Assembly (NCBI RefSeq): GCF_022458895.1
Contig: NZ_JAINFL010000002.1
Location: 682,001-746,000, forward strand
DNA from: Roseihalotalea indica
GTDB lineage: Bacteria > Bacteroidota > Bacteroidia > Cytophagales > Cyclobacteriaceae
DNA: 64,000 nt
Direction: 5' to 3'
The notes below the pieces were generated by a model. That model had not been told where the DNA came from, made no database searches, and saw only the letters and a list, made by a program, of their open reading frames with translations. Shown here piece after piece: positions 35,447 through 44,435 of this stretch (the first letter of the stretch is position 1; every line of letters starts with the position of its first letter). Position numbers and translations under genes: made by a program.

Positions 35447-36340
35447 ATGGACAACCTATCGTATCAAGAAGCCGCTCAACAATTTTTGTACAAACTGATC
35501 AGCCAGCAATCAGACTCTGAGGCTGTGCAATGGTTAAGTCAGCAAACCACGCAATACCAGGAAAATCCCCGCCCCCGAAGTTTTTATCTCACGTTTAGCA
35601 CGCTGTCCCGCCATTTTGATAAAACACCTCTGACGCTAAGCCCGGAAGCCAAAACAGAAGCGCAAAGCATTCGCCAGGGCTGGGACCTTAGCCAGTGGAC
35701 CTTGTTACAGACGGCCCGCACCTATTGGCTGCTGCAATTATCAGCCGATTCGTTTGAGGACTACCGCAAAGTACTGGACCGCCTGTTCCAAACCGCTGAT
35801 ATGGATGAGCAGGCAACCTTATATGCGGCTCTGCCGGTTTTATCGTATTCGGAGCAACTGGCTTACCGGGCTTCCGAAGGGGTGCGCACGAATATCACCA
35901 GCGTATTTGATGCCATCGCGCTGCGCAACCCGTACCCCGGCGATTACATGGACGAAGCACCCTGGAACCAGATGGTGCTGAAAGCTATTTTTATGGAGCG
36001 TCCCTTATACCTGATTCAGCAATTGAATGAGCGCAGAAATCCGGCCCAGGCGCGTATGCTGGTAGACTTCGCTCACGAACGATGGGCCGCTCACCGACCC
36101 GTGACTCCCGAACTCTGGCGCGGAGTTGCTCCGTACCTCACCGAAGAACATCAGCCTGACATTAAGCATTTGCTGGATGAAGGAACCGATCTGGAAAAAC
36201 AGGCGGCCTTGCTAGCAATTCAGGAGAGTGGCAACAGCACGTTGCAATCACTGGCAGAACAATACTCACTCTCCCCGCAACTATCCGACTGGAACTCGCT
36301 TGGACAACAGTTCGCTCTACAAAAGACAAAAACAGCCTAA
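35447..36340 (+). CDS. eboA: EboA, first gene of the ebo metabolite-traffic cluster
   Basis: A 297 aa soluble, mostly helical protein matching the EboA family by length, helical repeats and position in front of a TatD-like EboB. No catalytic motif is visible. In cyanobacteria the ebo genes are needed to move a scytonemin precursor to the periplasm, but EboA's own task is unknown. It is followed after 4 bases by eboB, so A-B-C at least are one transcript. It is divergent from nuoM, with 182 bases between the starts. Confidence 0.88.
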   Translation: MDNLSYQEAAQQFLYKLISQQSDSEAVQWLSQQTTQYQENPRPRSFYLTFSTLSRHFDKTPLTLSPEAKTEAQSIRQGWDLSQWTLLQTARTYWLLQLSADSFEDYRKVLDRLFQTADMDEQATLYAALPVLSYSEQLAYRASEGVRTNITSVFDAIALRNPYPGDYMDEAPWNQMVLKAIFMERPLYLIQQLNERRNPAQARMLVDFAHERWAAHRPVTPELWRGVAPYLTEEHQPDIKHLLDEGTDLEKQAALLAIQESGNSTLQSLAEQYSLSPQLSDWNSLGQQFALQKTKTA

Positions 36341-36344
36341 TAAT

Positions 36345-37253
36345 ATGAACTTTATAGATCCCCATATTCACGTAACCTCCCGCACCACCGACGATTACGA
36401 AGCCATGCAGAAGGCGGGTATTGTGGCCATCATTGAACCGGCTTTCTGGCTGGGCCAGCCCCGCACCCAGGTGGGTAGCTTTCAGGATTACTTCAGTAGC
36501 CTGATTGGCTGGGAACGCTTCCGGGCCAGCCAGTTCGGTATCAAACACTACTGCACCATCGGCCTGAACTCCCGCGAAGCCAATAACGAAGCGCTGGCCG
36601 AGGAGGTGATGGAGCTATTGCCGCTTTTCCTGAATAAAGAAGGCGTAGTGGCCGTAGGTGAAATCGGGTACGACGACCAGACCGCCGCCGAAGACAAATA
36701 CTTCCGTGAACAACTAGAACTGGCTCGCGAAATGAGTATGCCGGTGATGATTCACACCCCGCATCGCGATAAAAAAGCCGGTACCTCCCGCAGCATGGAT
36801 GTTTGCGAAGAACACGGTCTCACTCCGGATAAAGTGGTGGTGGACCATAACAATGAAGAAACCATTAAAGAAGTGCTGGATCGGGGATTCTGGGCAGCGT
36901 TTTCTATCTATCCCCACACTAAGATGAGTCCGGATCGTATGGTGGCTATCGTAAAGCAATACGGCCCGGAGCGCATCCTGGTGAACAGCGCAGCGGACTG
37001 GGGTATCAGCGACCCGCTTTCGGTACCTAAAACTGCGGCGCTGATGAAAGAGCAGGGCATTCCCGAAGAACATATCCGGCTTACCTGCTATCAGAACGCC
37101 CTGGATGCCTACGGCCAAAGCGGACAAATGAAAGAATCAGACTGGCTGCAACCCGAAGGCATCGACCAACGCAAAAAATTCTCCGGCAATTCAGTACTGC
37201 GTGGTGGTCAGACCCCACGGGTAGATGAGCCTACCACAAACTCAAACCAATAA
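36345..37253 (+). CDS. eboB: EboB, TatD-like metal-dependent hydrolase
   Basis: A 302 aa TIM-barrel hydrolase of the TatD/amidohydrolase superfamily. Metal-site motifs are visible: FIDPHIHV (residues 3-10), VGEIGYD (about 104-110), MIHTPHRDK and VVDHNNEE in the second half. I use the ATG at 36345, which puts the DxHxH motif at the expected N-terminus; a longer in-frame extension overlaps eboA and has no family character. It starts 4 bases after eboA. Its substrate in the ebo pathway is not known. Confidence 0.93.
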   Translation: MNFIDPHIHVTSRTTDDYEAMQKAGIVAIIEPAFWLGQPRTQVGSFQDYFSSLIGWERFRASQFGIKHYCTIGLNSREANNEALAEEVMELLPLFLNKEGVVAVGEIGYDDQTAAEDKYFREQLELAREMSMPVMIHTPHRDKKAGTSRSMDVCEEHGLTPDKVVVDHNNEETIKEVLDRGFWAAFSIYPHTKMSPDRMVAIVKQYGPERILVNSAADWGISDPLSVPKTAALMKEQGIPEEHIRLTCYQNALDAYGQSGQMKESDWLQPEGIDQRKKFSGNSVLRGGQTPRVDEPTTNSNQ

Positions 37254-37277
37254 GGTAGATCGGCAGGGAAGGAAGAG

Positions 37278-38189
37278 ATGAGCAAACTTTTCGCGTATTT
37301 ACAACTTATGCGTCCGGCCAACATTGTGACGGCCATTGCCGATATTATGGCCGGAGCGGCTGCTACCGGAGTGTTTACGCTCGCCCTGTATACCAATAAT
37401 AATGACTGGAACAGCGACTATCTCACGTATTTGTTCTGGCTGATCGGAGCTACCATTGGCCTGTACGGTGGCGGAGTAGTCTTCAACGATGTATTTGACG
37501 CCGAACTGGATCGCAAAGAGCGACCGGAACGAGCTATCCCTCGCGGAGATGTATCTGTGACGGAAGCTGGGATACTGGGGGGAGTTTTACTGGGCGGAGG
37601 TATTCTGATGGCCCTTCAGGTATCGAGGATGAGTGCTATCATTGCATTGGCAGTGGCGCTCTGTGCTTTATTATACGATGCCTGGGGAAAGCATCAATTG
37701 ATCTTTGGCCCGCTCAATATGGGGCTGTGCCGGGGAGGAAATCTTCTGTTGGGCATGAGCCTGATTCCAGAAACAATATCTACTTATTGGTACCTAAGCA
37801 TTATTCCGGTAGTGTACATTGCCGCCATCACCATGATCAGCCGAGGAGAGGTACATGGGGGTAATCGCTCAGCCTTATGGGGTGGTGCCGTGTTGTATGG
37901 TTTAGTCATTACCAGTATTGTACTGCTGATTAGCTTCTCGAGTGAGATAAACTGGATAGCATTTTTGTTTCTTGTCCTCTTTGCCTCGCAAATTTTTCCT
38001 CCGCTCATGAAGGCAATCCATTACCTGAAGCCCCAATTGGTAGGCAAAGCCGTGAAAGCCGGGGTAATCTCGCTGATTATTTTGGATGCTACGCTAGCCG
38101 CGGTGTTTGCATCCTGGGAATATGGCTTGCTGGTGCTGCTGCTATTACCTTTATCGTTCGGACTGGCTCGTTTTTTTGCAGTAACCTAA
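37278..38189 (+). CDS. eboC: EboC, UbiA-like prenyltransferase
   Basis: A 303 aa integral membrane protein with eight or nine helices. It has the first Asp-rich motif NDVFDAELD (about residues 71-79), followed by RKERPERAIPRG as in UbiA enzymes. The second Asp motif region reads LYDAWGK (about 135-141). It lies 24 bases after eboB. In the ebo clusters EboC is thought to attach or handle an isoprenoid carrier at the membrane, which would fit a role in transporting small aromatic metabolites; this is from family context. Confidence 0.92.
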   Translation: MSKLFAYLQLMRPANIVTAIADIMAGAAATGVFTLALYTNNNDWNSDYLTYLFWLIGATIGLYGGGVVFNDVFDAELDRKERPERAIPRGDVSVTEAGILGGVLLGGGILMALQVSRMSAIIALAVALCALLYDAWGKHQLIFGPLNMGLCRGGNLLLGMSLIPETISTYWYLSIIPVVYIAAITMISRGEVHGGNRSALWGGAVLYGLVITSIVLLISFSSEINWIAFLFLVLFASQIFPPLMKAIHYLKPQLVGKAVKAGVISLIILDATLAAVFASWEYGLLVLLLLPLSFGLARFFAVT

Positions 38190-38221
38190 GAATGGGAACT
38201 CAATATTGCGGCGAATTGTCG

Positions 38222-38229
38222 TATTTTTG
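38222..38229 (+). promoter_or_regulatory. Candidate -7 box TATTTTTG ahead of eboD
   Basis: TAnnTTTG match 27 bases upstream of the eboD start in the 66-base gap after eboC. No -33 element at the usual distance. If real, eboD and the genes after it could be transcribed separately from eboABC. Confidence 0.35.
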
Positions 38230-38255
38230 TTGTCTTTGCTGAGTAGTAAGTTTAT

Positions 38256-39401
38256 ATGAGACCCATTACACAATCCTTTTCCGTCGCTTTCCAGTATCAG
38301 GTACAGTTCACGCATCAGTTATTTCAGGCCGAAAACCCGCTGTTACGAGACATATTCCCGAAAGAAGTCATCTCTAAATTGTATTTTGTGATTGACCAGG
38401 GAGTAGCCGAAGCGCACCCCCAACTGTCGTCCGACATTCAACAGTATGTACAAGCCCATCAGGGTTCGCTCTCCCTTTTTGCGGACCCACTGATCGTTCC
38501 GGGTGGTGAGCCGGTGAAAAATGATACATTGTACTTAAAACAGATTGTTGAAGCAGTGGATCAGTACTGCATCGACCGGCACTCCTACATCGTAGCCATC
38601 GGCGGTGGGGCAGTGTTGGATATGGCAGGGTTTGCCGCCGCAATCTCCCACCGGGGAGTGCGCCATATCCGTATTCCTACCACTGTGCTTTCTCAAAACG
38701 ACTCGGGGGTGGGAGTGAAAAACGGAGTGAATTTCTTCGGAAAGAAAAACTTCCTGGGCACGTTTGCTCCACCCTACGCCGTCATCAACGATTCAGCCTT
38801 TCTGCTCACGCTGGACGATCGTGACTGGCGAAGCGGTATTGCCGAGGCCATTAAAGTTGCATTAATCAAGGATATTGCCTTCTGGGAAAAGATTGAACAG
38901 GATGCTCCCGCTTTAGTCAACCGCGATCTGGCTACTATGCAGGAACTGATTCATCGCTGTGCTGAAATACACCTGCAACACATTGCCGGAGGCGATCCTT
39001 TTGAAAGCGGCTCGTCCCGTCCGCTGGATTTTGGCCACTGGGCAGCCCATAAACTAGAGCAGCTTACGGAATATCAGCTTCGCCACGGAGAAGCCGTTGC
39101 TATTGGTATTGCTCTGGATGTGGCTTATTCTTTCCGGCAAGGCATGCTCACCCAGGAAGAGTTTCACCGAATCATCGAGCTGATTCTTCAATTAGGTTTT
39201 GCCATCTATACTCCCGAACTGGATACTCCCGAGCTGCTTCAAGGACTAGACGAGTTCCGCGAGCACCTGGGTGGCCAACTAACGGTCATGTTGCTGGAAA
39301 AAATCGGTAAAGGAGTTGAAGTACACGAAATGGACAAAAACGTCATCCAACAAGCCATTCATCAATTGGCCACCCTACAGAACACCGGCGTACTCTCATA
39401 A
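38256..39401 (+). CDS. eboD: EboD, 3-dehydroquinate-synthase-like enzyme
   Basis: A 381 aa sugar-phosphate-cyclase family enzyme. The NAD-binding motif IGGGAVLDM (about residues 111-119), zinc ligands in GIAEAIKVA (Glu), DFGHWAAHKLE (His) and RHGEAVAIG (His), and the catalytic segment KNFLGTFAPP are all present. Dehydroquinate synthases turn a sugar phosphate into a cyclic intermediate with NAD. In this setting it is more likely a specialised cyclase than the shikimate enzyme. It is the last ebo gene before the IS110 insertion. Confidence 0.9.
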   Translation: MRPITQSFSVAFQYQVQFTHQLFQAENPLLRDIFPKEVISKLYFVIDQGVAEAHPQLSSDIQQYVQAHQGSLSLFADPLIVPGGEPVKNDTLYLKQIVEAVDQYCIDRHSYIVAIGGGAVLDMAGFAAAISHRGVRHIRIPTTVLSQNDSGVGVKNGVNFFGKKNFLGTFAPPYAVINDSAFLLTLDDRDWRSGIAEAIKVALIKDIAFWEKIEQDAPALVNRDLATMQELIHRCAEIHLQHIAGGDPFESGSSRPLDFGHWAAHKLEQLTEYQLRHGEAVAIGIALDVAYSFRQGMLTQEEFHRIIELILQLGFAIYTPELDTPELLQGLDEFREHLGGQLTVMLLEKIGKGVEVHEMDKNVIQQAIHQLATLQNTGVLS

Positions 39402-39606
39402 TTTTTGCAACTCAATGCATACTATGGAGTTAAAAAATTTATCCGTCTACTAATTTGGGAAAGCTTGCTGTTTGAGCGAAGCGACCGGGCCGCCAGAGCG
39501 GTTTCAAGGTTTCCTAGATTTTTTGCGTTCCACGCTGGACATACTTTTTTATCGATGAAAAAAGCCGCCGCCTTTAGGTTTGTAGAGTAGTAAAATTTTA
39601 AGAATG
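39402..39606. other. Gap between eboD and the bridge-RNA-like region
   Basis: Two short open frames, one per strand, run through this stretch (up to 81 codons) but overlap each other, have no recognisable domain and look like chance. The IS110 left end must lie somewhere between here and 39622; I could not place it. A GC-rich patch around 39478-39502 differs from the AT-rich surroundings and may be remnant or target DNA. Confidence 0.35.
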
Positions 39607-39815
39607 TAGTAGTTGCTACTAAGGTGTGAATATGTGGGTAACTTGGTAGAGTTATCCATATATTCACATCGGAAAAAAACTAGTTTGAGTGACCTACGGC
39701 CGTCGCTAAGTGAGACTTATGCGCCGATTCAGTACTCAACTAGTTTATCAGGACGAGCTTCAAGTAGAAATTTGGGATAACACCCCAGTAGTAAGGCTTT
39801 GAAAGTATCCTGATA
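39607..39815 (+). ncRNA. Candidate IS110 bridge RNA
   Basis: Directly ahead of the transposase the plus strand folds into consecutive stem-loops. They are: a 6-pair hairpin (39607-39621); a 20-pair stem with only G-U wobbles (39623-39642 with 39651-39670); a stem AAACTAGTTTGAGT/ACTCAACTAGTTT (39677-39690, 39734-39746) with large internal loops and an apical TAAGT-gag-ACTTA; and a stem TATCAGGA/TCCTGATA (39746-39753, 39808-39815), again with internal loops. In the last, GTAGAAAT (39764-39771) is identical to the DNA at 40849-40856. In the third, GCGCCGATT (39721-39729) is complementary to 40854-40862. IS110-group bridge RNAs have this layout: a 5' stem-loop, a target loop and a donor loop. The left-end guide partners were not found. 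Confidence 0.55.
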
Positions 39816-39840
39816 TATTATCTTACTTAACCCCTATGTT

Positions 39841-40845
39841 ATGCAGTTTTCTTTTTATGTAGGTATTGATGTGAGTAAAAACTCGCTGGACTTGGCCATA
39901 AGAGATCAACAACAGGTTCTGTTTCATATTTCTGTTGAGAATAATGAAGCAGGGTTGGATCAGTTTGAAGCAACATGCCGAGACAATGGTGTTGATCTTA
40001 CGAGGAGTCTACTTTGTTGCGAACATACGGGTATCTACAGTCACGTGCTACTTTCCTTTGCTACTCAACGTGATATTCCTCTTTGGCTAGAATCCTCTAT
40101 GCGCATTAAACGCTCAATGGGATTACAGCGGGGTAAGAGCGATAAAGTAGATGCTATTCGTATTGCTGAATACGCTAACCGTCATGTGGATCAAGCAGTG
40201 ATCTGGCAACCTGCACGAAGCGTGCTGACCCATTTGAAGCAGTTAGTTGCCATGCGTAAGCGTTTTATCACTACTAAACACGCATTAAATGTGCCGATCA
40301 AAGAGGCAGGCCCTTTTCAAGACAAGAAGCTACAAAAAGAATTACAGAAGCTTAATCAAAAACCTATAGAGGCCCTCGATAAGCAGATAAAAGAGGTAGA
40401 GAAGAAAATTAGAAGCCTCATTAAAGAAGATGATACGCTAGCTCATCTTTTTGAGATTGTCACTTCTGTAGATGGCGTGGGTGAGGTAGTTTTTTGGGAA
40501 ATGGTAACCGCAACTAATGAATTTAAGTTCTTTACCTGCCCTCGCAAGTTTGCTTGCTACTCTGGCGTAGCTCCTTTCGAACACAGTTCTGGTATCAGCA
40601 TACGGGGCAAAATGAGAGTAAGTCATTTGGCCAATAAACAAATGAAAAAGCTGTTGCATATGGCAGCTATGTCTGCTGTTGCGACCGAGGGAGAACTAGC
40701 CGATTACTATCAACGGAAAGTAGCTCAAGGTAAGGCGAAGATGGCGGTGCTAAATGCAGTGCGTAATAAGATTATCCACCGAGTCTTCGCTTGTGTTCGA
40801 GATGATCGGAAATATGAAAAAAACTATGTTCATGCGCTTGCTTAA
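39841..40845 (+). CDS. IS110-family transposase (DEDD RuvC-like)
   Basis: A 334 aa transposase. The N-terminal RuvC-like domain has YVGIDVSKNSLDLA (first Asp at residue 9), CEHTGIY (Glu, near 61) and the paired Asp of GKSDKVDAIRIAEY (near 98-101). A coiled coil follows (about 155-195). The C-terminal transposase domain has the catalytic-Ser region APFEHSSGISIRGK and MKKLLHMAAMSA. Length and both domains are intact, so the enzyme looks active. IS110 recombinases work with a bridge RNA encoded in the element's non-coding end, here upstream. Confidence 0.95.
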   Translation: MQFSFYVGIDVSKNSLDLAIRDQQQVLFHISVENNEAGLDQFEATCRDNGVDLTRSLLCCEHTGIYSHVLLSFATQRDIPLWLESSMRIKRSMGLQRGKSDKVDAIRIAEYANRHVDQAVIWQPARSVLTHLKQLVAMRKRFITTKHALNVPIKEAGPFQDKKLQKELQKLNQKPIEALDKQIKEVEKKIRSLIKEDDTLAHLFEIVTSVDGVGEVVFWEMVTATNEFKFFTCPRKFACYSGVAPFEHSSGISIRGKMRVSHLANKQMKKLLHMAAMSAVATEGELADYYQRKVAQGKAKMAVLNAVRNKIIHRVFACVRDDRKYEKNYVHALA

Positions 40846-40980
40846 TCCGTAGAAATCGGCGCGGTATGAGCCGCCCGGCTTGAGGGCAAATGTTAGAAAG
40901 TCAAAAACAGCGAGTGTTACTCATCAAAAGCATAAATCAAATTAGCCAAAGGTTTAGCAATACTTTTTAACCTAACAACC

Positions 40981-42195
40981 ATGAAGTTATCCAACCAACA
41001 TCACCTTACCTACTGCACCAATATTCACCCCGGCGAAAGCTGGGAAGAAGTACTTAAAAGCCTGGAAACTTATGTCCCGGCGGTGCACTCAGCTCTTTCA
41101 CCCGATCAACCCTTCGGCATCGGCTTAAGACTTTCCCAACAAGCCGGTGAGCAATTAGCTGAACCTACCGCACTGGATGAGTTTCAGACTTGGCTGGAAG
41201 AAAATAACTGCTACGTTTTTACCATGAATGGTTTTCCCTACGGTGGATTTCACCGGCAGGTAGTCAAAGACCAGGTACACCAGCCCGACTGGACGACTCC
41301 CGAACGTTACAATTATACGCTACAACTCTTCTCCATTCTCTCTAAACTACTGCCTTCTGACATGGATGGTGGTATCTCAACTTCACCTTTGTCGTACAAA
41401 TGGTGGCATTCCGGTGAGGAGGCTCAGAAGCAGGTGTGGCAAAAATCCACTGAGCACCTGGTAGAGATCGCTTCAAGACTTTACCGCAATCGGCAGGAAA
41501 GCGGGCAACTCCTGCACCTGGATATTGAACCGGAGCCAGATGGCATGCTGGAGAACACCCAGGAGGTGATTGATTATTTTAACAACTGGCTGCTTCCAAT
41601 TGGCATTCCCATTTTGCAGGAACAGCTAGGGCTAAGTCCCGACGAGGCCGAAGAATGTCTGAAAACCCATATCCAGCTTTGCTACGATGTGTGCCACTTT
41701 GCGGTAGTCTATGAAAAGCCTCAGGAGGTATTTCAACGCTGGGCCACCGAAGGCATCCGGGTGGGAAAAATCCAGATCAGTGCTGCGCTGAAAGCTGATT
41801 TGCCCGCTTCTAAAGAAGAGCGAGCCCCCGTAGTGCAGGCCTTTCAATCGCTGGTGGAGTCTACCTACCTGCATCAGGTAGTGGCCCGAAAAAACGATCA
41901 GCAGTTGTTGCACTATCCCGATCTGCCCGAAGCGCTGGAACATATACATCAGCCGGAAGTAGCCGAATGGCGCACCCATTTCCACGTGCCGCTGTTCGTT
42001 CCCAGCTACGGTGCGCTTACCTCCACCCAGCAATCCATTCAGGAAGTGCTGGATATTCTGAAGGAAACACCCACCACCAATCATTTGGAAGTAGAAACCT
42101 ACACCTGGGAGGTGCTGCCCAAAGAAATCCAGGTCGGCCTAGCCCAGTCCATCGTTCGCGAACTACAATGGGTTCAAAACCACTATGACCGATAA
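40981..42195 (+). CDS. eboE: EboE, TIM-barrel metabolite-traffic protein
   Basis: A 404 aa protein related to sugar phosphate isomerases/epimerases (xylose-isomerase-like TIM barrel). Visible segments include YCTNIHPGESW near the N-terminus, LHLDIEPEPDG (about 178-188) and CYDVCHFAVV (about 236-245), whose acidic and His residues would line a metal site. It is followed by eboF after 60 bases. The IS110 element lies upstream, leaving about 124 bases of leader, so expression now depends on read-through or a new promoter. Its reaction is unknown. Confidence 0.9.
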   Translation: MKLSNQHHLTYCTNIHPGESWEEVLKSLETYVPAVHSALSPDQPFGIGLRLSQQAGEQLAEPTALDEFQTWLEENNCYVFTMNGFPYGGFHRQVVKDQVHQPDWTTPERYNYTLQLFSILSKLLPSDMDGGISTSPLSYKWWHSGEEAQKQVWQKSTEHLVEIASRLYRNRQESGQLLHLDIEPEPDGMLENTQEVIDYFNNWLLPIGIPILQEQLGLSPDEAEECLKTHIQLCYDVCHFAVVYEKPQEVFQRWATEGIRVGKIQISAALKADLPASKEERAPVVQAFQSLVESTYLHQVVARKNDQQLLHYPDLPEALEHIHQPEVAEWRTHFHVPLFVPSYGALTSTQQSIQEVLDILKETPTTNHLEVETYTWEVLPKEIQVGLAQSIVRELQWVQNHYDR

Positions 42196-42255
42196 ATCTC
42201 CAACAGGAACCAATCACTCATTCAACAATTCAATCATTCACTCATTAGTTTTCCC

Positions 42256-43632
42256 ATGCAAAAAACGGTAGTCATAGACGTAGTAGCTCTTTCATCCAGA
42301 GTCATCGGAGAACATACTCCTTTCTTGCAACGCTGGAGCCAGCAAGGAAAGCAAGCCTCTATTGAACCGGTGCTGCCCGCCGTCACCTGTTCGGCCCAGG
42401 CAACCTACCTTACCGGAAAGTGGCCTACCGAACATGGGGTAGTCGGGAATGGCTGGTATTTCCGGGATGAATGTGAAATCAAATTCTGGCGGCAGTCCAA
42501 CAAACTGGTGCAGGCGCCCAAGATCTGGGATATGGCTCGGGAAATCGATCCAAATTTTACCTGTGCTAATATCTTCTGGTGGTACAATATGTACTCCTCA
42601 GTTGATTATGCCGCCACTCCGCGCCCGCTGTACCCTTCTGATGGCCGTAAACTTCCGGACATGCACACCCAGCCGATGGATTTACGCGATCGCCTGCAAA
42701 AAGAACTGGGTACCTTTCCTCTGTTCGAATTCTGGGGACCAAATGCCAACATCAACTCTACCAAATGGATTGCCGAATCGGCCAAGAAAATAGACCAATG
42801 GCATAACCCAACGCTATCACTGATCTATCTGCCTCATTTAGACTACAATCTGCAACGCCACGGCATTGACTTTGAGCATATTCAGAAAGATTTACGAGAA
42901 ATTGATGCGGTTTGCGAAGACCTGATCACGTACTACGAAGCCCAGGGCGCCCGGGTAATAGTGTTGTCTGAATATGGAATTACCTCGGTAAGCCGACCGG
43001 TGCACATTAACCGGGTGCTGAGGGATAAAGGATACATCACGGTGAAGAATGAACTGGGACTGGAAACTCTGGATGCCGGGGTAAGCCGGGCCTTTGCCGT
43101 AGCCGATCACCAACTGGCCCATGTGTACGTACAAAACCCAGAAGACCTTCTTAAAGTAAAAGCTTTACTAGAAGCCACCCCAGGCATAGAACAAGTACTG
43201 GATGCGGAAGGAAAGCAAGCTCACCATATAGCCCATGACCGAGCCGGTGAACTGGTAGCGGTTGCCGAAGCTGACTCCTGGTTTACCTACTATTACTGGC
43301 TGGACGATGCCAAAGCCCCCGATTATGCCCGAACGGTAGACATCCACCAAAAGCCCGGTTACGATCCGGTAGAGATGTTTCTTGACCCTAAGATTAAATT
43401 CCCAATGGCGAAAGTCGGACTCAAGGTGCTTAAAAAGAAGCTCGGTTTCCGTTACCTGATGGATGTGATTCCGCTGGATGCTACGTTAGTAAAAGGCTCG
43501 CACGGCCGCATAAATGCTGATGTGGCTGACCGACCCGTGTTCATCACGCAACAAAGCGATTTGCTGGAAACGTCTTCACTATCTCCTACGGAAGTTCAGA
43601 GCGTATTACTAGCTCACCTGAAATCGCAATAG
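42256..43632 (+). CDS. eboF: EboF, alkaline-phosphatase-superfamily nucleotide pyrophosphatase-like protein
   Basis: A 458 aa protein of the alkaline phosphatase / nucleotide pyrophosphatase superfamily. Asp in VVIDVV (about residue 7), the Thr nucleophile in PAVTCSAQATYLTG (about 38), YLPHLDYNLQRHG (about 194-206), LSEYGI and a late KGSHGR His make up the metal site. In the fourth motif Glu-Tyr stands where many relatives have Asp-His. No signal peptide is apparent, so it should act in the cytoplasm. It is the last gene of the cluster and may hydrolyse a phosphodiester or pyrophosphate in the ebo pathway. Confidence 0.9.
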   Translation: MQKTVVIDVVALSSRVIGEHTPFLQRWSQQGKQASIEPVLPAVTCSAQATYLTGKWPTEHGVVGNGWYFRDECEIKFWRQSNKLVQAPKIWDMAREIDPNFTCANIFWWYNMYSSVDYAATPRPLYPSDGRKLPDMHTQPMDLRDRLQKELGTFPLFEFWGPNANINSTKWIAESAKKIDQWHNPTLSLIYLPHLDYNLQRHGIDFEHIQKDLREIDAVCEDLITYYEAQGARVIVLSEYGITSVSRPVHINRVLRDKGYITVKNELGLETLDAGVSRAFAVADHQLAHVYVQNPEDLLKVKALLEATPGIEQVLDAEGKQAHHIAHDRAGELVAVAEADSWFTYYYWLDDAKAPDYARTVDIHQKPGYDPVEMFLDPKIKFPMAKVGLKVLKKKLGFRYLMDVIPLDATLVKGSHGRINADVADRPVFITQQSDLLETSSLSPTEVQSVLLAHLKSQ

Positions 43633-43757
43633 CTTATAAATCAGAAAGTTGTCCAGGTTTAAGAGTTCTGCTAGGCAGTGTAGTATCAGTCGTCAAAAAC
43701 CTTTTTTCTGAGATAAAACGGGTACAATTTCTGTATGAAAACCAGAAATGTTGGAAG

Positions 43758-44369
43758 ATGACTATGAAAGATGTACTCCGAGTAAGCTTAACCCTATTAT
43801 TATTACTGAATGTAGGATGCTCTGGTGGCGATGATTGCGGCTCATTTAAAGAACAGTTTGTAGATATTGAGGGACTAACCGGGGCAAATGTGGCCCTGGG
43901 CGGCAGTTACTCAAATTTTGTGGAATTGGGAGAAGGAGCTACGGTAGCCTATACAGAATTTGGTATTCGGGCAATGCCTGAAACTACCTACCGAAGTGAA
44001 ACTGCCGAAGTTTCAGGCGGGTTCCAAGCTTTTGCCTGCTCTCCTCCAGCACCCCAGCCCTCCGAAGAAATTGCCGATATAGCGGTTTTCAGTTCCTCTC
44101 CTTATGCCCAGGCAAGCAGCAGTAAAGTTTTTGCCGCTGGCGATACGCTCAACTCCATCATCAAAATTTACGAGCCTTACAGTGGAAGAATCGTCGGCCT
44201 GCCTGATCTGTTTATGGATGAAAACCTAATGGCATCGGACTATCCTTTCACCTTACAGTTAGTTTCTGAGCCGCGCGAGGCTGCCGAACATCAGTTTACC
44301 GTACACTATCGCCTGACCAACGGGGAGTTTTATCAATTTACTACGGATGCAATTACGATAACACCGTAA
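43758..44369 (+). CDS. Small lipoprotein of unknown function
   Basis: A 203 aa secreted lipoprotein with signal sequence and lipobox LNVGCSGGDD (acylated Cys21 followed by Ser-Gly-Gly-Asp). A second ATG two codons downstream (43764) is equally possible and has GGAAG ahead of it. The mature part is beta-rich with two further Cys (CGSF and FACSPP), perhaps a disulfide. I do not recognise the family with certainty. It stands alone between the ebo cluster and the cupin gene. Confidence 0.75.
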   Translation: MTMKDVLRVSLTLLLLLNVGCSGGDDCGSFKEQFVDIEGLTGANVALGGSYSNFVELGEGATVAYTEFGIRAMPETTYRSETAEVSGGFQAFACSPPAPQPSEEIADIAVFSSSPYAQASSSKVFAAGDTLNSIIKIYEPYSGRIVGLPDLFMDENLMASDYPFTLQLVSEPREAAEHQFTVHYRLTNGEFYQFTTDAITITP

Positions 44370-44435
44370 ACATCTGCCTGGGCAGATCGGTTGATAAGGG
44401 ACAAAACTATTTTTTAACCTTAAACCACTTTTTTT

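Larger units (their letters stand above)
39600..40856 (+). mobile_element. IS110-family insertion sequence inside the ebo cluster
   Basis: Composed of a non-coding structured left part, a single DEDD transposase (39841-40845) and a very short right end. The right edge is set at about 40856, because loop segments in the left part match the sequence on either side of that point. The left edge is approximate: it lies within 39402-39622. As expected for IS110, no terminal inverted repeats or clear target duplication are seen. The element is in the same orientation as eboD and eboE, between which it sits. Confidence 0.6.

Noticed and set aside
39586..39593. AGTAGTAA occurs both near the presumed IS left end and in the last loop of the bridge-RNA-like region (39787-39794)
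   Set aside because: It is identical rather than complementary and lies in the loop opposite to where a left-target guide should be; an eight-base match over this search space is expected by chance.
39405..39667. Two overlapping short open frames on opposite strands between eboD and the IS110 transposase
   Set aside because: They read through each other's complement, have no domain or start context, and lie where the IS left end or target remnant should be. No support as genes.
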